From Sneathiella marina (GTDB lineage Bacteria > Pseudomonadota > Alphaproteobacteria > Sneathiellales > Sneathiellaceae): a DNA stretch of 64,000 nt. Made by a program: the position numbers and the translations under genes. Of this stretch, positions 36,561 to 45,939 are shown piece by piece (positions within the stretch are counted from its first letter, which is position 1; each line of letters opens with the position of its first letter). The notes under the pieces were generated by a model. The model was not told the DNA's origin. It worked only from the letters and a program-made list of their open reading frames with translations, and did not search any database. Where the stretch lies: positions 3,585,501 through 3,649,500 of the forward strand of contig NZ_CP098747.1 of NCBI RefSeq assembly GCF_023746535.1. The letters run 5' to 3'.

Positions 36561-37543
36561 TGAAAATATGTATTTTTGGCGCCGGGGCAATCGGCGGACT
36601 TGTTGGCGGGTTGCTGGCACGGCAAGGGGACGCGGAAATTTCCCTCATCGCCCGCGGACCGCATCTGGACGCCATAAAGCAAAATGGCCTGACCATAGAA
36701 GCCGATGACGGGACATTTGTTCAAAAGAACGTCCTTGCAACGGACAATCCGGACGACCTTGGCGTGCAGGATTATGTCATTATCGCCCTCAAAGCGCATT
36801 CCGTTCCGGCGGTCGTTCAATCCATGCAGCCGTTATTGGGGCCTGATACCGCGATCGTGACAGCCCAGAACGGATTACCCTGGTGGTATTTTTACGGGGT
36901 ATCCGGGGAACATGCGGACAAACGGGTAAAGGCAACGGATCGGGACGGCAGTATCTGGGATAAAATCGGGCCCGAACGGGCCATCGGTTGCGTCGTATAT
37001 CCGGCGGCAGAGGTTATCAGGCCCGGCGTTATTCTACATCGGGCCGGGGATAGGTTTCCCGTGGGAGAACCCTCAGGCGAGCGGACGGAGCGGGTAAAGA
37101 AAATCTCTGATCTGTTGATTTCTGCCGGTTTGAAGGCGCCGGTGCGCAAGGGGATCCGCAATGATATCTGGGTCAAGCTGTGGGGTAATCTCAGCTTCAA
37201 CCCGATTTCCGCCATAACCGGCGCCACATTGGATGTGATTTGCGGTGACGACGGCACACGATCGCTGGTTCGGAGCATGATGCTCGAAGCCCAAGCAATC
37301 GGTGAAGCGCTCGATGTCAATTTCCCGATCGACGTTGACAAGCGAATTGCCGGGGCCGCCGGTGTCGGCGCCCACAAAACATCCATGCTCGTCGATCTGG
37401 AATCCGGCCGGCCCATGGAAATCGACGCGCTCGTCTCCTCGGTGCAGGAACTCGGCGTCATCACCGGACATGCAACCCCCACAATCGACGCCGTCGCTGC
37501 ACTCGTAAAACAAAAAGCAATGTTGGCCGGATGCTATGGATAG
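36560..37543 (+). CDS. 2-dehydropantoate 2-reductase (PanE/ApbA) family protein
   Basis: A 327-residue NADP-dependent ketoacid reductase. The N-terminal Rossmann motif is CIFGAGAIGGLVGGLLARQG (residues 3-22). VKLWGNLSFNPISAITGATLDVI (near 210-232) holds the conserved Lys and Asn, and HKTSMLVDLESGRPMEIDAL (near 274-293) the Ser/Glu region. True PanE makes pantoate; many paralogues reduce other 2-ketoacids. It starts in the stop of the CoA ligase (TAATG), so it probably belongs to that catabolic unit, not to pantothenate synthesis. Convergent with the soe genes. Confidence 0.85.
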   Translation: MKICIFGAGAIGGLVGGLLARQGDAEISLIARGPHLDAIKQNGLTIEADDGTFVQKNVLATDNPDDLGVQDYVIIALKAHSVPAVVQSMQPLLGPDTAIVTAQNGLPWWYFYGVSGEHADKRVKATDRDGSIWDKIGPERAIGCVVYPAAEVIRPGVILHRAGDRFPVGEPSGERTERVKKISDLLISAGLKAPVRKGIRNDIWVKLWGNLSFNPISAITGATLDVICGDDGTRSLVRSMMLEAQAIGEALDVNFPIDVDKRIAGAAGVGAHKTSMLVDLESGRPMEIDALVSSVQELGVITGHATPTIDAVAALVKQKAMLAGCYG

Positions 37544-37567
37544 ATGATGGATACGGACGTCAAAATC

Positions 37568-38512
37568 TTACGACTGATCATGCCCGTAGAATAATCCGAC
37601 CACATGCTGGGCTTCCGCAAAAAACAACCAGCGCTCAGTAACAATACCGGCGGAGGCGGAAATCGCGGCGATCCAGGTGATTATCGGCATAGGTGCCACA
37701 TTCATCAGGCCCGCCAGCAGGCAAAGAAACGGCACAAGGAAAGCCAGCAGCCCGGCGATTTTTCGCAATTTCAGCGCATGCCTTCTGGCGATTTGAAAGC
37801 CCATTTCCTTCATCACCCAGTTATCCTCGGTATGGGGGACTTCAAATTGTTTGACGGCACCCAAATGCCCAAGACCCGTTGCCGTGCCCGCATTGCTTGG
37901 CGATGTGGTTTGATCGATGGACGACCAATAAAAAAACTTGATCAGGGCGCTTATCAAAATCAGGATCAGGGCGGCGGTGACAACAAATTCATTGGCAATA
38001 CCAAAGCTCGACGTGAGGGCCGCCAGCCAAATCGCCCCGCTTGTCAGCCCAAGGGTGAGATATACCAGAGGGACGAGACGGTGATGCCATTGCCGAATTG
38101 TTCGTAAAGAGGCGTAAATCATCGCTGTCGAATAAATCGTGACAAGCGCCATAATTGCCGCGACAGCCCCCCAAAATGCCCAGCCGCCAATGGCATTGCC
38201 ATAGCTTACCCAGCCAAAGGCGAAGAGCAGCACCGGAGCATAGGTCAAAATTGCCGCAACACCCTCCCGCGACAGCCAGGAACTTCGCCATTGAGACAGG
38301 GCGCGCCACGCCCGTTCCGGATGATGAAGATGAAAGGTCGAGGACAGTAACCCGCCACTCACCAGGCCGAGAGCCAGAAGCAGCGTCACAGCGCCGAACC
38401 AGGGATCCGTCGGCAAATAACCAAGGGGAACCATAATGCCCAGCAGGACAAGGATACCGTAGCCGGCACCGGAGGCCGTTGTAAAAAAAATGACGGAGGC
38501 GGCGGGATGCAT
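37568..38512 (-). CDS. soeC: SoeC, membrane anchor of sulfite-oxidising molybdoenzyme
   Basis: A 314-residue integral membrane protein of the DmsC/NrfD-like anchor family with about eight helices. FHLHHPERAWRALSQWRSSWLSREG near residues 60-84 is characteristic. It passes electrons from sulfite to the quinone pool in the SoeABC complex, whose catalytic face is cytosolic. It begins four bases after soeB and ends the xsc-pta-soeABC operon. Its name rests on company with xsc; alone it could be the anchor of a DMSO- or polysulfide-reductase-type enzyme. Confidence 0.85.
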   Translation of the reverse strand: MHPAASVIFFTTASGAGYGILVLLGIMVPLGYLPTDPWFGAVTLLLALGLVSGGLLSSTFHLHHPERAWRALSQWRSSWLSREGVAAILTYAPVLLFAFGWVSYGNAIGGWAFWGAVAAIMALVTIYSTAMIYASLRTIRQWHHRLVPLVYLTLGLTSGAIWLAALTSSFGIANEFVVTAALILILISALIKFFYWSSIDQTTSPSNAGTATGLGHLGAVKQFEVPHTEDNWVMKEMGFQIARRHALKLRKIAGLLAFLVPFLCLLAGLMNVAPMPIITWIAAISASAGIVTERWLFFAEAQHVVGLFYGHDQS

Positions 38513-38516
38513 GGCG

Positions 38517-39251
38517 TTATCCTAATTTTTCGAGGGCGGCGTCGAGCCATCCGAGAAGGCTGCCCGCTTTCGGTGCTTTCCGGGTTGAACAGGGAGCATC
38601 CGGTTTTTGCTTGGGCCGCGGCGGCAGGTATTTATTGACCGGCTTTGTGCCCTGTTCGGGCATGAGATCCATACCACCACGGGCCAATACCAGAAGGCTG
38701 ACCTCCGAGTCCGGATCACTGAAATCGCCAAAATGCCGGGCTTTGGACGGGCAGCTGCGAACGCAGGCCGGTTCCCGGTCGATTTCGGGCAGGTTCTCGT
38801 TATAGATCCGGTCAACACAGAGCGTGCATTTCTTCATCACACCGGCATCGGCGTCCATTTCACGGGCGCCATAGGGGCAGCTCCAGGCACAGAGACCACA
38901 GCCGATACACCAGTCCTCATTGACCAGAACAATGCCATCTTCGGTGCGCTTGTAACTGGCACCGGTCGGGCAGACCGTGACACAGGGCGCGTCTTCACAA
39001 TGCAGGCAGGAGCGTGGGAAATGGACGATTTGCGCCGGTGCATCCGGCGGCGTTACCTCATAGGAATGCACCCGGTTGAGCCAGCTTCCCGTGGGCGATG
39101 CTCCGTAAGCGTCCTGATCAGACAACGGTGCGCCGTAGCCGCCGGTATTCCATTCCTTGCAATTGACAACGCAGGCCTGACAGCCGACACAGGTGTCCAG
39201 ATCGATGACGAGGCCCAATTTACGGTCGGTATGTTTAGGTAAGGTGGTCAT
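38517..39251 (-). CDS. soeB: SoeB, iron-sulfur subunit of sulfite-oxidising enzyme
   Basis: A 244-residue ferredoxin-type subunit with four cysteine clusters: CVGCQACVVNCKEWN (near residues 18-32), CLHCEDAPCVTVCPTGASY (82-100), CIGCGLCAWSCPYGARE (near 115-131) and CTLCVDRIYN...CVRSCPSKAR (near 139-172). They should hold four [4Fe-4S] centres linking SoeA to SoeC. The start overlaps the stop of soeA (ATGA). Cytosolic, no Tat signal, in keeping with SoeABC. Confidence 0.9.
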   Translation of the reverse strand: MTTLPKHTDRKLGLVIDLDTCVGCQACVVNCKEWNTGGYGAPLSDQDAYGASPTGSWLNRVHSYEVTPPDAPAQIVHFPRSCLHCEDAPCVTVCPTGASYKRTEDGIVLVNEDWCIGCGLCAWSCPYGAREMDADAGVMKKCTLCVDRIYNENLPEIDREPACVRSCPSKARHFGDFSDPDSEVSLLVLARGGMDLMPEQGTKPVNKYLPPRPKQKPDAPCSTRKAPKAGSLLGWLDAALEKLG

Positions 39252-42106
39252 TTAGTCCATTCCTTTCCATAAGCAACAGTATCCGGTCCAACACCCACGG
39301 GGGAGTCCTGCGGTTCGAACTCCGGTTCAGATTGCATCGTCCCGTCATCCTCCGCTTTTTCGATGCGAACCCGCAAATCGTACCAGGCGCCCTGCCCGGT
39401 GATCGGGTCGGAGTTGGACCAGCGCATGCCGTCGCCTTTGGCGGGCAGCAAATCGCTGATCAGATGGTTCAACAGAAAGCCTTTTGTCGTCTCCGGCGCA
39501 CCCGGCTTCAGCGCCCAGGCGCCTTTGCGTTTGCCGATGGCATTCCAGGTCCACAGGGTTTTCGAATTGACCGCATTCATCCGCTGCACCGGTACTTTTA
39601 TGCGTCCGTGATGGGAAATCACCCAGGCCCAGTCGCCGTCTTCAAGCCCTGCGTCATCGCAGACATTTCCCGGGACATAGAGCGGGTTGCGCCCATGGAT
39701 CTGACGGAGCCACGCATTCTGTGTTCCCCAGGAATGATACATGGCGGCAGGACGCTGCGTGATGGCGTGCAGCGGGAAATCGGCCAAGTCCCCCGATTGC
39801 TCCAGCCGGCTTCCTTCGCCGGGCGCATACCAGATCGGCAACGGATCGAAGGCCTCCAAAATCTGCTGCTGCAGATAGTCCGGCGGCACGCAAGCGCCAT
39901 GGCCTTCCGCCGCGCGCTGGAATTTTGACAAGGTCTCCAGATATAGCTGAAATGTCACGGGCTGCGGGGAATCATAGAACCCCATGGACACGGCCCACTC
40001 CTGATACCCGGCATTGGCATGTTTAAAAAACTGTGCGTCCTCGGGGATATGTTCGAGGAAAAATCCGCCATTTTCGATATAATCATCAAGCTGGTCAGGA
40101 TTGACATCACCGCGCCCGCGCGCCGATTTATCTTCGCCGCGAAAGCCGGCCAGCGGCCCGATACCGGGCTTGCGCTGATGATTGACAATATAGTCGGCAT
40201 AATCCGCATATTTGGCGCTGCCGTCGTCATTGACCATGCCGTCAAGACCGAGACGCGCGCCCAGCTCCAGTATGACGCTTTGAAAACCGCGCACATCCCG
40301 ATCCGGCTCGATCACCGGCCAGCGAATGGAGTCCGCCGCCGCTGTCGGCTCGCTGATGGGGCGGTCCAGCATGGAGATGCAATCATGCCGTTCCAGATAT
40401 GTCGTATCGGGCAGGATCAAGTCCGCAAAGGCGACCATTTCCGACGAATAGGCATCGGAATAAATGATCTTGGGAATAACATAGGATCCGTCCTCCTTCT
40501 TCTCGGACAGCATCTGCATCATGCCCTTGCTGTTCATGGAGGAATTCCAGGCCATATTGGCCATATACATAAACAAGACATCGATGGGGTATGGATCACC
40601 ATGATAGGCATTGGCGATCACCGTATGCATCAGGCCATGCACCGACATGGGATTTTCCCAGGAAAACGCCTTGTCGATCCGCTTCGGTGAACCATCCTCC
40701 TCGATCAGAAGATCTTCCGGCCCGCGCGGATAACCCAGATGCGGCCCGGCAAGGGGCTGGTTGGGGGCGAATTCCGCATTTGGCACTGGATGTGCCTCCA
40801 TCGGTTTTGGATAAGGCGGTTTAAACCTGAACCCGCCGGGGCATTCGATGGAGCCCAGCAGGATCTGCAACAGATGCAGCGCCCGGCATGTCTGAAAACC
40901 GTTGGAATGTGCGGATATTCCGCGCATGGCATGGAAGCTGACCGGCCGCCCGATCATTTTCTCATGACGCTCCCCGGTCATGTCCGTCCAGGGCTGATCG
41001 ATGGTGATCTCTTCTTCAAACGCGACACGTGCCAGCTCAGCCGCCAGACGCTCTGTTTGTTCCGCCGGAATGCCGGTCTGGGCAGCGGTCGCCGCCGGTG
41101 CATAGGACGGATCGGCGTATTTCGTCGCCAGCAGCTCAAAAACCGGGCGCGCCGTGCGGCCATCCTCAAGTGTCACCTCGCCTTTCAGCGCCGCATTGCG
41201 CCGTACCGTTTTCGCCGGCCCGAGTTTGTTGGTCTTGCGGTCCAGTGCCAGCGGATTTCCGTCGGCATCCCGGGCGAAAAGCCCGTGGTCGGCCGCGCCC
41301 TCATCGTCGATGACAAGCCACCCGGCATTGGTATAGCGCAGCAGGTAATCCAGATCCACCTGACTGGCGTTTAGCAATTCATGGATGATCGACAGAATGA
41401 ACAGACCATCCGTTCCCGGCGTCACCGGCACCCATTCATCGGCAATGGCATTATATCCCGTGCGTACCGGATTGACGCCGACGATTTTGGCGCCGCGTTC
41501 CTTCAATTTTGACATGCCCAGCTTTATGGGATTGGAATCATGATCTTCCGCCACCCCGAAAATCATGAACATTTTGGTCCGTTCCCAATCGGGCTGGCCA
41601 AATTCCCAAAAGGCGCCGCCCATGGTATAAATACCCGCCGCCGCCATATTGACCGAGCAGAAGCCGCCATGGGCCGCATAATTCGGTGTGCCAAACTGTT
41701 GCGCCCACCAGCTGGTCAGGGACTGGCTTTGATCCCGTCCGGTAAAAAACGCCAGCTTTTTTGGGTCATCCGCCCGCACGGGCGCCAACCATGAAACGGC
41801 CTTTTCAAAGGCTTCTTCCCAGGAAATCTCCTTGAACTTCCCCTCGCCCCGCTCCCCGACCCGCAACAAGGGCGCGCGCAGCCGCGAGGGCGCGTAATGC
41901 TGCATGATGCCGGCGGACCCCTTGGCACATAGCACGCCCCTATTCACCGGATGATCCCGGTTCCCCTCGATATACCGGACCTTGCCATCGCGCAAATGGA
42001 CATTTATCCCGCAGCGGCAGGCACACATATAACAAGTGGTCTTGCGAATTTCATCGGATACTTTCGGGGAGGTATCCACATTCGGTTGAGACGGTCCTGC
42101 GCTCAT
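39248..42106 (-). CDS. soeA: SoeA, molybdopterin subunit oxidising sulfite to sulfate
   Basis: A 952-residue molybdopterin-guanine-dinucleotide oxidoreductase of the DMSO reductase family. The N-terminal [4Fe-4S] motif CYMCACRCGINVH...GVLCAKG lies at residues 25-65. Cofactor segments follow (GGFCSVNMAAAG, WTDMTGERHEKMIGRPVSFHAM) and a C-terminal cofactor domain (LHAITQRPAAMYHSWGTQNAWLRQIHGRNPLYV near 805). No Tat signal, so cytosolic, as for SoeA of purple sulfur bacteria and roseobacters. It sits after xsc and pta, where it removes the sulfite they release. Confidence 0.88.
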   Translation of the reverse strand: MSAGPSQPNVDTSPKVSDEIRKTTCYMCACRCGINVHLRDGKVRYIEGNRDHPVNRGVLCAKGSAGIMQHYAPSRLRAPLLRVGERGEGKFKEISWEEAFEKAVSWLAPVRADDPKKLAFFTGRDQSQSLTSWWAQQFGTPNYAAHGGFCSVNMAAAGIYTMGGAFWEFGQPDWERTKMFMIFGVAEDHDSNPIKLGMSKLKERGAKIVGVNPVRTGYNAIADEWVPVTPGTDGLFILSIIHELLNASQVDLDYLLRYTNAGWLVIDDEGAADHGLFARDADGNPLALDRKTNKLGPAKTVRRNAALKGEVTLEDGRTARPVFELLATKYADPSYAPAATAAQTGIPAEQTERLAAELARVAFEEEITIDQPWTDMTGERHEKMIGRPVSFHAMRGISAHSNGFQTCRALHLLQILLGSIECPGGFRFKPPYPKPMEAHPVPNAEFAPNQPLAGPHLGYPRGPEDLLIEEDGSPKRIDKAFSWENPMSVHGLMHTVIANAYHGDPYPIDVLFMYMANMAWNSSMNSKGMMQMLSEKKEDGSYVIPKIIYSDAYSSEMVAFADLILPDTTYLERHDCISMLDRPISEPTAAADSIRWPVIEPDRDVRGFQSVILELGARLGLDGMVNDDGSAKYADYADYIVNHQRKPGIGPLAGFRGEDKSARGRGDVNPDQLDDYIENGGFFLEHIPEDAQFFKHANAGYQEWAVSMGFYDSPQPVTFQLYLETLSKFQRAAEGHGACVPPDYLQQQILEAFDPLPIWYAPGEGSRLEQSGDLADFPLHAITQRPAAMYHSWGTQNAWLRQIHGRNPLYVPGNVCDDAGLEDGDWAWVISHHGRIKVPVQRMNAVNSKTLWTWNAIGKRKGAWALKPGAPETTKGFLLNHLISDLLPAKGDGMRWSNSDPITGQGAWYDLRVRIEKAEDDGTMQSEPEFEPQDSPVGVGPDTVAYGKEWTK

Positions 42107-42140
42107 CGAGCAATCCTTTTCATTGGCGGGTACATATTAT

Positions 42141-43169
42141 TCATACTGCGTTTTGGGCCTGTAATACGGTTACGGCAATTATGCCGTAAACGGCATCGGC
42201 GTCACAGCCGCGGGACAGATCATTCGCCGGCTTGGCAAGCCCCTGCAAAACCGGGCCGATTGTTTTCGCCCGGCCAATGCGTTCGGCAATCTTGTAGCCG
42301 ATATTCCCGGAATTAAGGTCGGGAAACACAAACACATTTGCCGCCCCGGCAACATCTGATCCGGGCGCTTTCAGGGTGGCAATTTCAGGGACAAATGCCG
42401 CGTCAAACTGTATGGCAGGCTCGACGGATACTCCGGGGCGGCGCTGCTGCAAAAGAGCTGCGGCATTCTCGACTTTCGTCACATCCGGATGAACGGCGCT
42501 TCCCCGGGTCGAGAAGGACAGCATGGCTATTTTCGGATCATCCTGCAGAAGCGACTGGAGACTGTCGGCAGCCGCGGCGGCGATTTGCGCCAGTTCGTCC
42601 TCGTCAGGCGAAACGACAAGGCCGCAATCGGTAAATAAAACGGCTGTCTTAACGGGATGGAATTCCTCGCCCATGATCATCAGCGTAAAACTTGAAACCA
42701 TCGAATACCGCTGATCGACGCCAATGACCTGCAAGGCGGATCGAACCACATCTGCGGTCATGTGGCGCGCGCCGGCAACAGATCCATCAGCATCGCCAGA
42801 TCGCACCATCATGTTTGCAAAGTTCAGGCAATCGCGTACCGCTATTTCTGCGTCCGCGAGATTTAGCCCCTTATGCCGGCGCAAGTGAAGAAATTCCTCA
42901 GAATAGGAGGCGTGATGCGCCGATTGCGCCGGGTCGATAATGGTGATCTGATCATTGCTGTCCCCGGCTGCGCGGGCAAGGCCACGCACTTCATCGACGG
43001 GGCCAAGCAAGGTAATGGTGGCTATTTTTTCCTGCAGGGCCCGGACAGCGCCTGCCACAATTCTCGGATCCTGTCCCTCCGCCAGTACAATATGCTTCGG
43101 TGCCGATTTCGCACGGGCAATCAAATCGTCAAATTGTTTCACGGTTGAAGACGCCCCCCTTTCCATCAC
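42141..43169 (-). CDS. pta: Phosphate acetyltransferase
   Basis: A 342-residue phosphotransacetylase (PTA_PTB family) that converts the acetyl phosphate made by Xsc into acetyl-CoA. Typical segments are RSGDADGSVAGARHMTADVVRSALQVIG (near residues 118-145), MLSFSTRGSA, and FVFPDLNSGNIGYKIAERIG (near 282-301). The single-domain form lacks the DRTGG extension of E. coli Pta. Start uncertain: ATG 43166/GTG 43169, or a GTG about 11 codons later. It lies 86 bases after xsc, past a terminator-like hairpin, and 34 before soeA. Confidence 0.9.
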   Translation of the reverse strand: MMERGASSTVKQFDDLIARAKSAPKHIVLAEGQDPRIVAGAVRALQEKIATITLLGPVDEVRGLARAAGDSNDQITIIDPAQSAHHASYSEEFLHLRRHKGLNLADAEIAVRDCLNFANMMVRSGDADGSVAGARHMTADVVRSALQVIGVDQRYSMVSSFTLMIMGEEFHPVKTAVLFTDCGLVVSPDEDELAQIAAAAADSLQSLLQDDPKIAMLSFSTRGSAVHPDVTKVENAAALLQQRRPGVSVEPAIQFDAAFVPEIATLKAPGSDVAGAANVFVFPDLNSGNIGYKIAERIGRAKTIGPVLQGLAKPANDLSRGCDADAVYGIIAVTVLQAQNAV

Positions 43170-43215
43170 CGAACCTTAGACCCGTTGCCAGCAGACTGGC
43201 AAACGATAGATGCAA

Positions 43216-43247
43216 AATAAAGGGGCAGTCTTTGCCGCCCCTTTATT
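43216..43247 (-). terminator. Hairpin between xsc and pta
   Basis: An 11-bp perfect stem (43216-43226 with 43237-43247), ten-base loop, followed on the minus strand by TTTTGC. It follows the xsc stop by nine bases and probably ends part of the transcripts, so xsc would be made in excess over pta-soeABC. Confidence 0.6.
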
Positions 43248-43255
43248 CCCGTTGG

Positions 43256-45034
43256 TTATGCGCCTTTTTGAGGGCGCATGTCTTTGGCGTCAACACCCGC
43301 GACAGAAACAGGCGCCTTCATCGCATCGCGACGGAAAGGCTCTCCGAGTTCCTGATTGAGGATGACCTCGATAAAGGTTGTTACACCATCGTCTTGCGCT
43401 TTACACGCCGTCTGCAATGCCGAGGTCAGCTCGTCTTGCGTATGAACCGTGACCCCTTTTAATCCGCAGCCTTCTGCAACTTTGGCATAGCTTAAATGCG
43501 GGTCCAGCTCCGTGCCGACGAAATTGTCGTCATACCAGAGAATGGAATTTCGCTTCTCGGCGCCCCATTGGTAATTGCGGAAAATAACCATGGTAATCGC
43601 CGGCCATTCTTCACGGCCGATCGAGCTCATTTCATTCATTGAGATGCCAAAGGCGCCATCTCCGGCAAAGCCCACAACCGGCGTATCCGGACAGCCGATC
43701 TTGGCGCCGATGATGGATGGGAACCCGTATCCACAAGGTCCGAACAATCCAGGCGCCAGGTATTTGCGTCCCTTTTCGAAGGTTGGATAGGCATTTCCGA
43801 TGGCACAGTTATTTCCAATATCACTGGAGATAATGGCCTCTTTCGGCAAACCAGCCTGAATAGCACGCCAGGCTTGCCGCGGGGCCATTCTGTCCGCATC
43901 CCGGGCGCGGGAATCCGCGTTCCAGGTTGTGCCCGGATCATCATCTTCATGATCCATGCTCGACAATGTCTGCAGCCAGGCTGATTTTGTCTGGTGAATG
44001 ATCGATTTGCGCTGTTCCCGGTCTGCATCGCCCGCCGTATCGGACAGGCTGGCCAGCAACTGCTCGGCAACCATTTTGGCGTCACCGCAAATACCAACCG
44101 TGACTTTTTTTGTCAGGCCAATACGGTCTGAATTCATGTCCACCTGGATAATATCGGCATTTTCCGGCCAGTAATCGATACCGTAACCGGGAAGCGTCGA
44201 AAATGGATTAAGCCGGGTGCCCAATGCCAGAACCACGTCTGCCTGCTTGATCAGCTCCATGCCGGCTTTTGATCCGTTATAGCCCAGCGGACCCGCCGCC
44301 AGTGGATGGGAACCCGGAAAACTGTCATTATGCTGATAGCCACTGCAAACCGGTGCGTCCAGCCGTTCCGCCAATGCCTGGCATTCGGGGATGGCGCCGC
44401 CGATAACCACACCCGCACCGGAAAGAATAACCGGGAATTTAGCGTTGGAGAGCAACTCTGCCGCTTTTGCAATGGCATCGGCGCCGCCCGCTGGCCGCTC
44501 AAGGCGAACGATTTGCGGCAGCTCAATATCAATGACCTGCGTCCAGAAATCGCGCGGCACATTGATTTGTGCGGGCGCCGAGCCGCGAATGGCTTTCTCG
44601 ATAACCCGGTTGAGAACTTCCGCCATACGGGACGGATCCCGAACCTCTTCCTGATAGCAGACCATGTCCTTGAACAAGGCCATTTGCTCGACTTCCTGAA
44701 AGCCGCCCTGGCCGATTGTCTTGTTCGCCGCCTGCGGGGTGACCAGCAACATCGGTGTATGGTTCCAATAGGCGGTTTTGACCGGCGTCACAAAGCCGGT
44801 GATGCCGGGGCCATTTTGTGCAATGGCCATGGCCATTTTACCGGTTGACCGCGTGTAGCCGTCGCAGATCATGCCGGCATTGGTTTCATGGGCGCAATCC
44901 CAGAAGGTGATACCGGCCTGACCGAACAAGTCGGATATGGGCATCATGGCGGACCCGATAATACCGAAACCATGCTCGATGCCATGAAGTTGCAAAACCT
45001 TGATAAAGGCTTCTTCCGTTGTCATTTTCGTCAT
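43256..45034 (-). CDS. xsc: Xsc, sulfoacetaldehyde acetyltransferase
   Basis: A 592-residue thiamine diphosphate enzyme that turns sulfoacetaldehyde plus phosphate into acetyl phosphate and sulfite, the central desulfonation step for taurine, sulfopyruvate and related C2/C3 sulfonates. The N-terminus TTEEAFIKVLQLHGIEHGFG, then IIGSAMMPISDLFGQAG and ITFWDCAHETNAGMICDGYTR, matches Xsc rather than oxalyl-CoA decarboxylase or acetolactate synthase. Glu near residue 52 is the ThDP activator; VVGFAGDGAFGISMNEMSSIGREEWPAITMVIFRNYQWG near 457-495 is the ThDP/Mg site. First of the operon, ahead of pta and soeABC. Confidence 0.95.
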   Translation of the reverse strand: MTKMTTEEAFIKVLQLHGIEHGFGIIGSAMMPISDLFGQAGITFWDCAHETNAGMICDGYTRSTGKMAMAIAQNGPGITGFVTPVKTAYWNHTPMLLVTPQAANKTIGQGGFQEVEQMALFKDMVCYQEEVRDPSRMAEVLNRVIEKAIRGSAPAQINVPRDFWTQVIDIELPQIVRLERPAGGADAIAKAAELLSNAKFPVILSGAGVVIGGAIPECQALAERLDAPVCSGYQHNDSFPGSHPLAAGPLGYNGSKAGMELIKQADVVLALGTRLNPFSTLPGYGIDYWPENADIIQVDMNSDRIGLTKKVTVGICGDAKMVAEQLLASLSDTAGDADREQRKSIIHQTKSAWLQTLSSMDHEDDDPGTTWNADSRARDADRMAPRQAWRAIQAGLPKEAIISSDIGNNCAIGNAYPTFEKGRKYLAPGLFGPCGYGFPSIIGAKIGCPDTPVVGFAGDGAFGISMNEMSSIGREEWPAITMVIFRNYQWGAEKRNSILWYDDNFVGTELDPHLSYAKVAEGCGLKGVTVHTQDELTSALQTACKAQDDGVTTFIEVILNQELGEPFRRDAMKAPVSVAGVDAKDMRPQKGA

Positions 45035-45402
45035 TATACGTTCCTATCTATATTCCTGTGAAACGCCGAATTTTCCGCATCTCAACTCTAACCCAAAGCC
45101 TGCAACAGGCGCAATTTCCGACCGCCTGCATTTTCCTAACAAATGAAATATTGCGATAGGTCCAGAAACAAAGAAAGGCTAATACCACATTGCAGAATAA
45201 GGGACCGGGACAACAGCGGTCTACAGGGGCTTCGAAAGACAGGTATAGTCAATCCTGATCAATGCGATAGCTACAATCAATTTGTATAGCTGCAAGGAGA
45301 TCAACTAGATATGTGACGGTATCGTCATGGGAAGGTATCGCCTTCGCGGACATCCATCAAAATGGGGAAGGACTGACAGATGAGAGAGAGAAAGAGCAGT
45401 AA
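45035..45402. other. Divergent intergenic region upstream of xsc
   Basis: 368 bases between the divergent xsc operon and the small membrane protein at 45403; both promoters should lie here. It contains one copy of a degenerate direct repeat (45170-45202) and an imperfect palindrome AGCTACAA/TTGTATAGCT (45269-45291) that could be an operator. No convincing -10/-35 pair was found by eye. Confidence 0.4.
45170..45202. repeat. Degenerate direct repeat, copy 1
   Basis: 33 bases beginning AAAGAAAGGCTAA that match a second stretch 848 bases downstream at 27 of 33 positions by hand count, without gaps. It lies upstream of the gene at 45403, while copy 2 lies after that gene, so the pair brackets it. 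Confidence 0.6.
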
Positions 45403-45939
45403 ATGAAACCTGAACCCTCACTTCCCCAACGCGGAGCCCGGAACGGGACCGGCTATAAGCTCCTCTTTACTGGCGCTATTTGCACCCTCCTCATTTTGAT
45501 TACGCTGTTGATCGCCCCTCGATTGGCTGAGTATCGCTGGTATCGCGATATGACGGCATTGACCCCCTTCTATGATGTTGAGGTCACCTATGTCAACGTA
45601 ACAGAGAACGCCGTTACGCTGGGCGGAAACCTGACAAAACGGCGTTGCGTGTTCAATGAGCTTGTTGGCTACGTTTATGGTGATGACGGGATTCGCCACA
45701 GGGTTATGGTCGATTTTTCACCTGAGACCGAGCTGACGGGTGTATCGGGTAATCGCCCGCCTTCTGACACAGCGGAAGCCTGGGGTCCCTGGAGACTCAC
45801 GATTGATGAGGATCGTAATGTAACCCCGGTAGGTTGGGAGATCCTTGCCGGGCATGTTAATTGCCCCTCTTCGCCCACCGAGCAGACCAACCTGTTCGCA
45901 AAAGGCGACTTATTGGCAGAAGACGGCCGAAAATCATGA
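45403..45939 (+). CDS. Hypothetical single-helix membrane protein
   Basis: A 178-residue protein that I do not recognise. It has a basic N-terminus, one strong membrane helix (about residues 18-39), then a soluble domain with two cysteines (Cys86 and another near the C-terminus) that could form a disulfide if the domain is periplasmic. It is bracketed by degenerate repeats and directly followed, in frame, by a monooxygenase relic. No functional link with xsc on the other strand can be shown. Confidence 0.6.
   Translation: MKPEPSLPQRGARNGTGYKLLFTGAICTLLILITLLIAPRLAEYRWYRDMTALTPFYDVEVTYVNVTENAVTLGGNLTKRRCVFNELVGYVYGDDGIRHRVMVDFSPETELTGVSGNRPPSDTAEAWGPWRLTIDEDRNVTPVGWEILAGHVNCPSSPTEQTNLFAKGDLLAEDGRKS

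Noticed and set aside
39332-41374. Long antisense frames opposite soeA
   Set aside because: They mirror codon structure of a clear molybdoenzyme gene, lack ribosome sites and match no family pattern.
37568-42106. DMSO, polysulfide or thiosulfate reductase complex
   Set aside because: Subunit types alone allow it, but absence of a Tat signal on the molybdosubunit and the operon with xsc and pta favour the cytosolic sulfite-oxidising SoeABC.
43256-45034. Oxalyl-CoA decarboxylase or acetolactate synthase instead of Xsc
   Set aside because: The N-terminal IIGSAMMPISDLF and FWDCAHE segments and the pta-soeABC neighbours fit sulfoacetaldehyde acetyltransferase specifically.
45177-45190. GGCTAATACCAC similarity to a 16S rRNA helix
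   Set aside because: Only about ten bases match, with no further rRNA sequence; chance.
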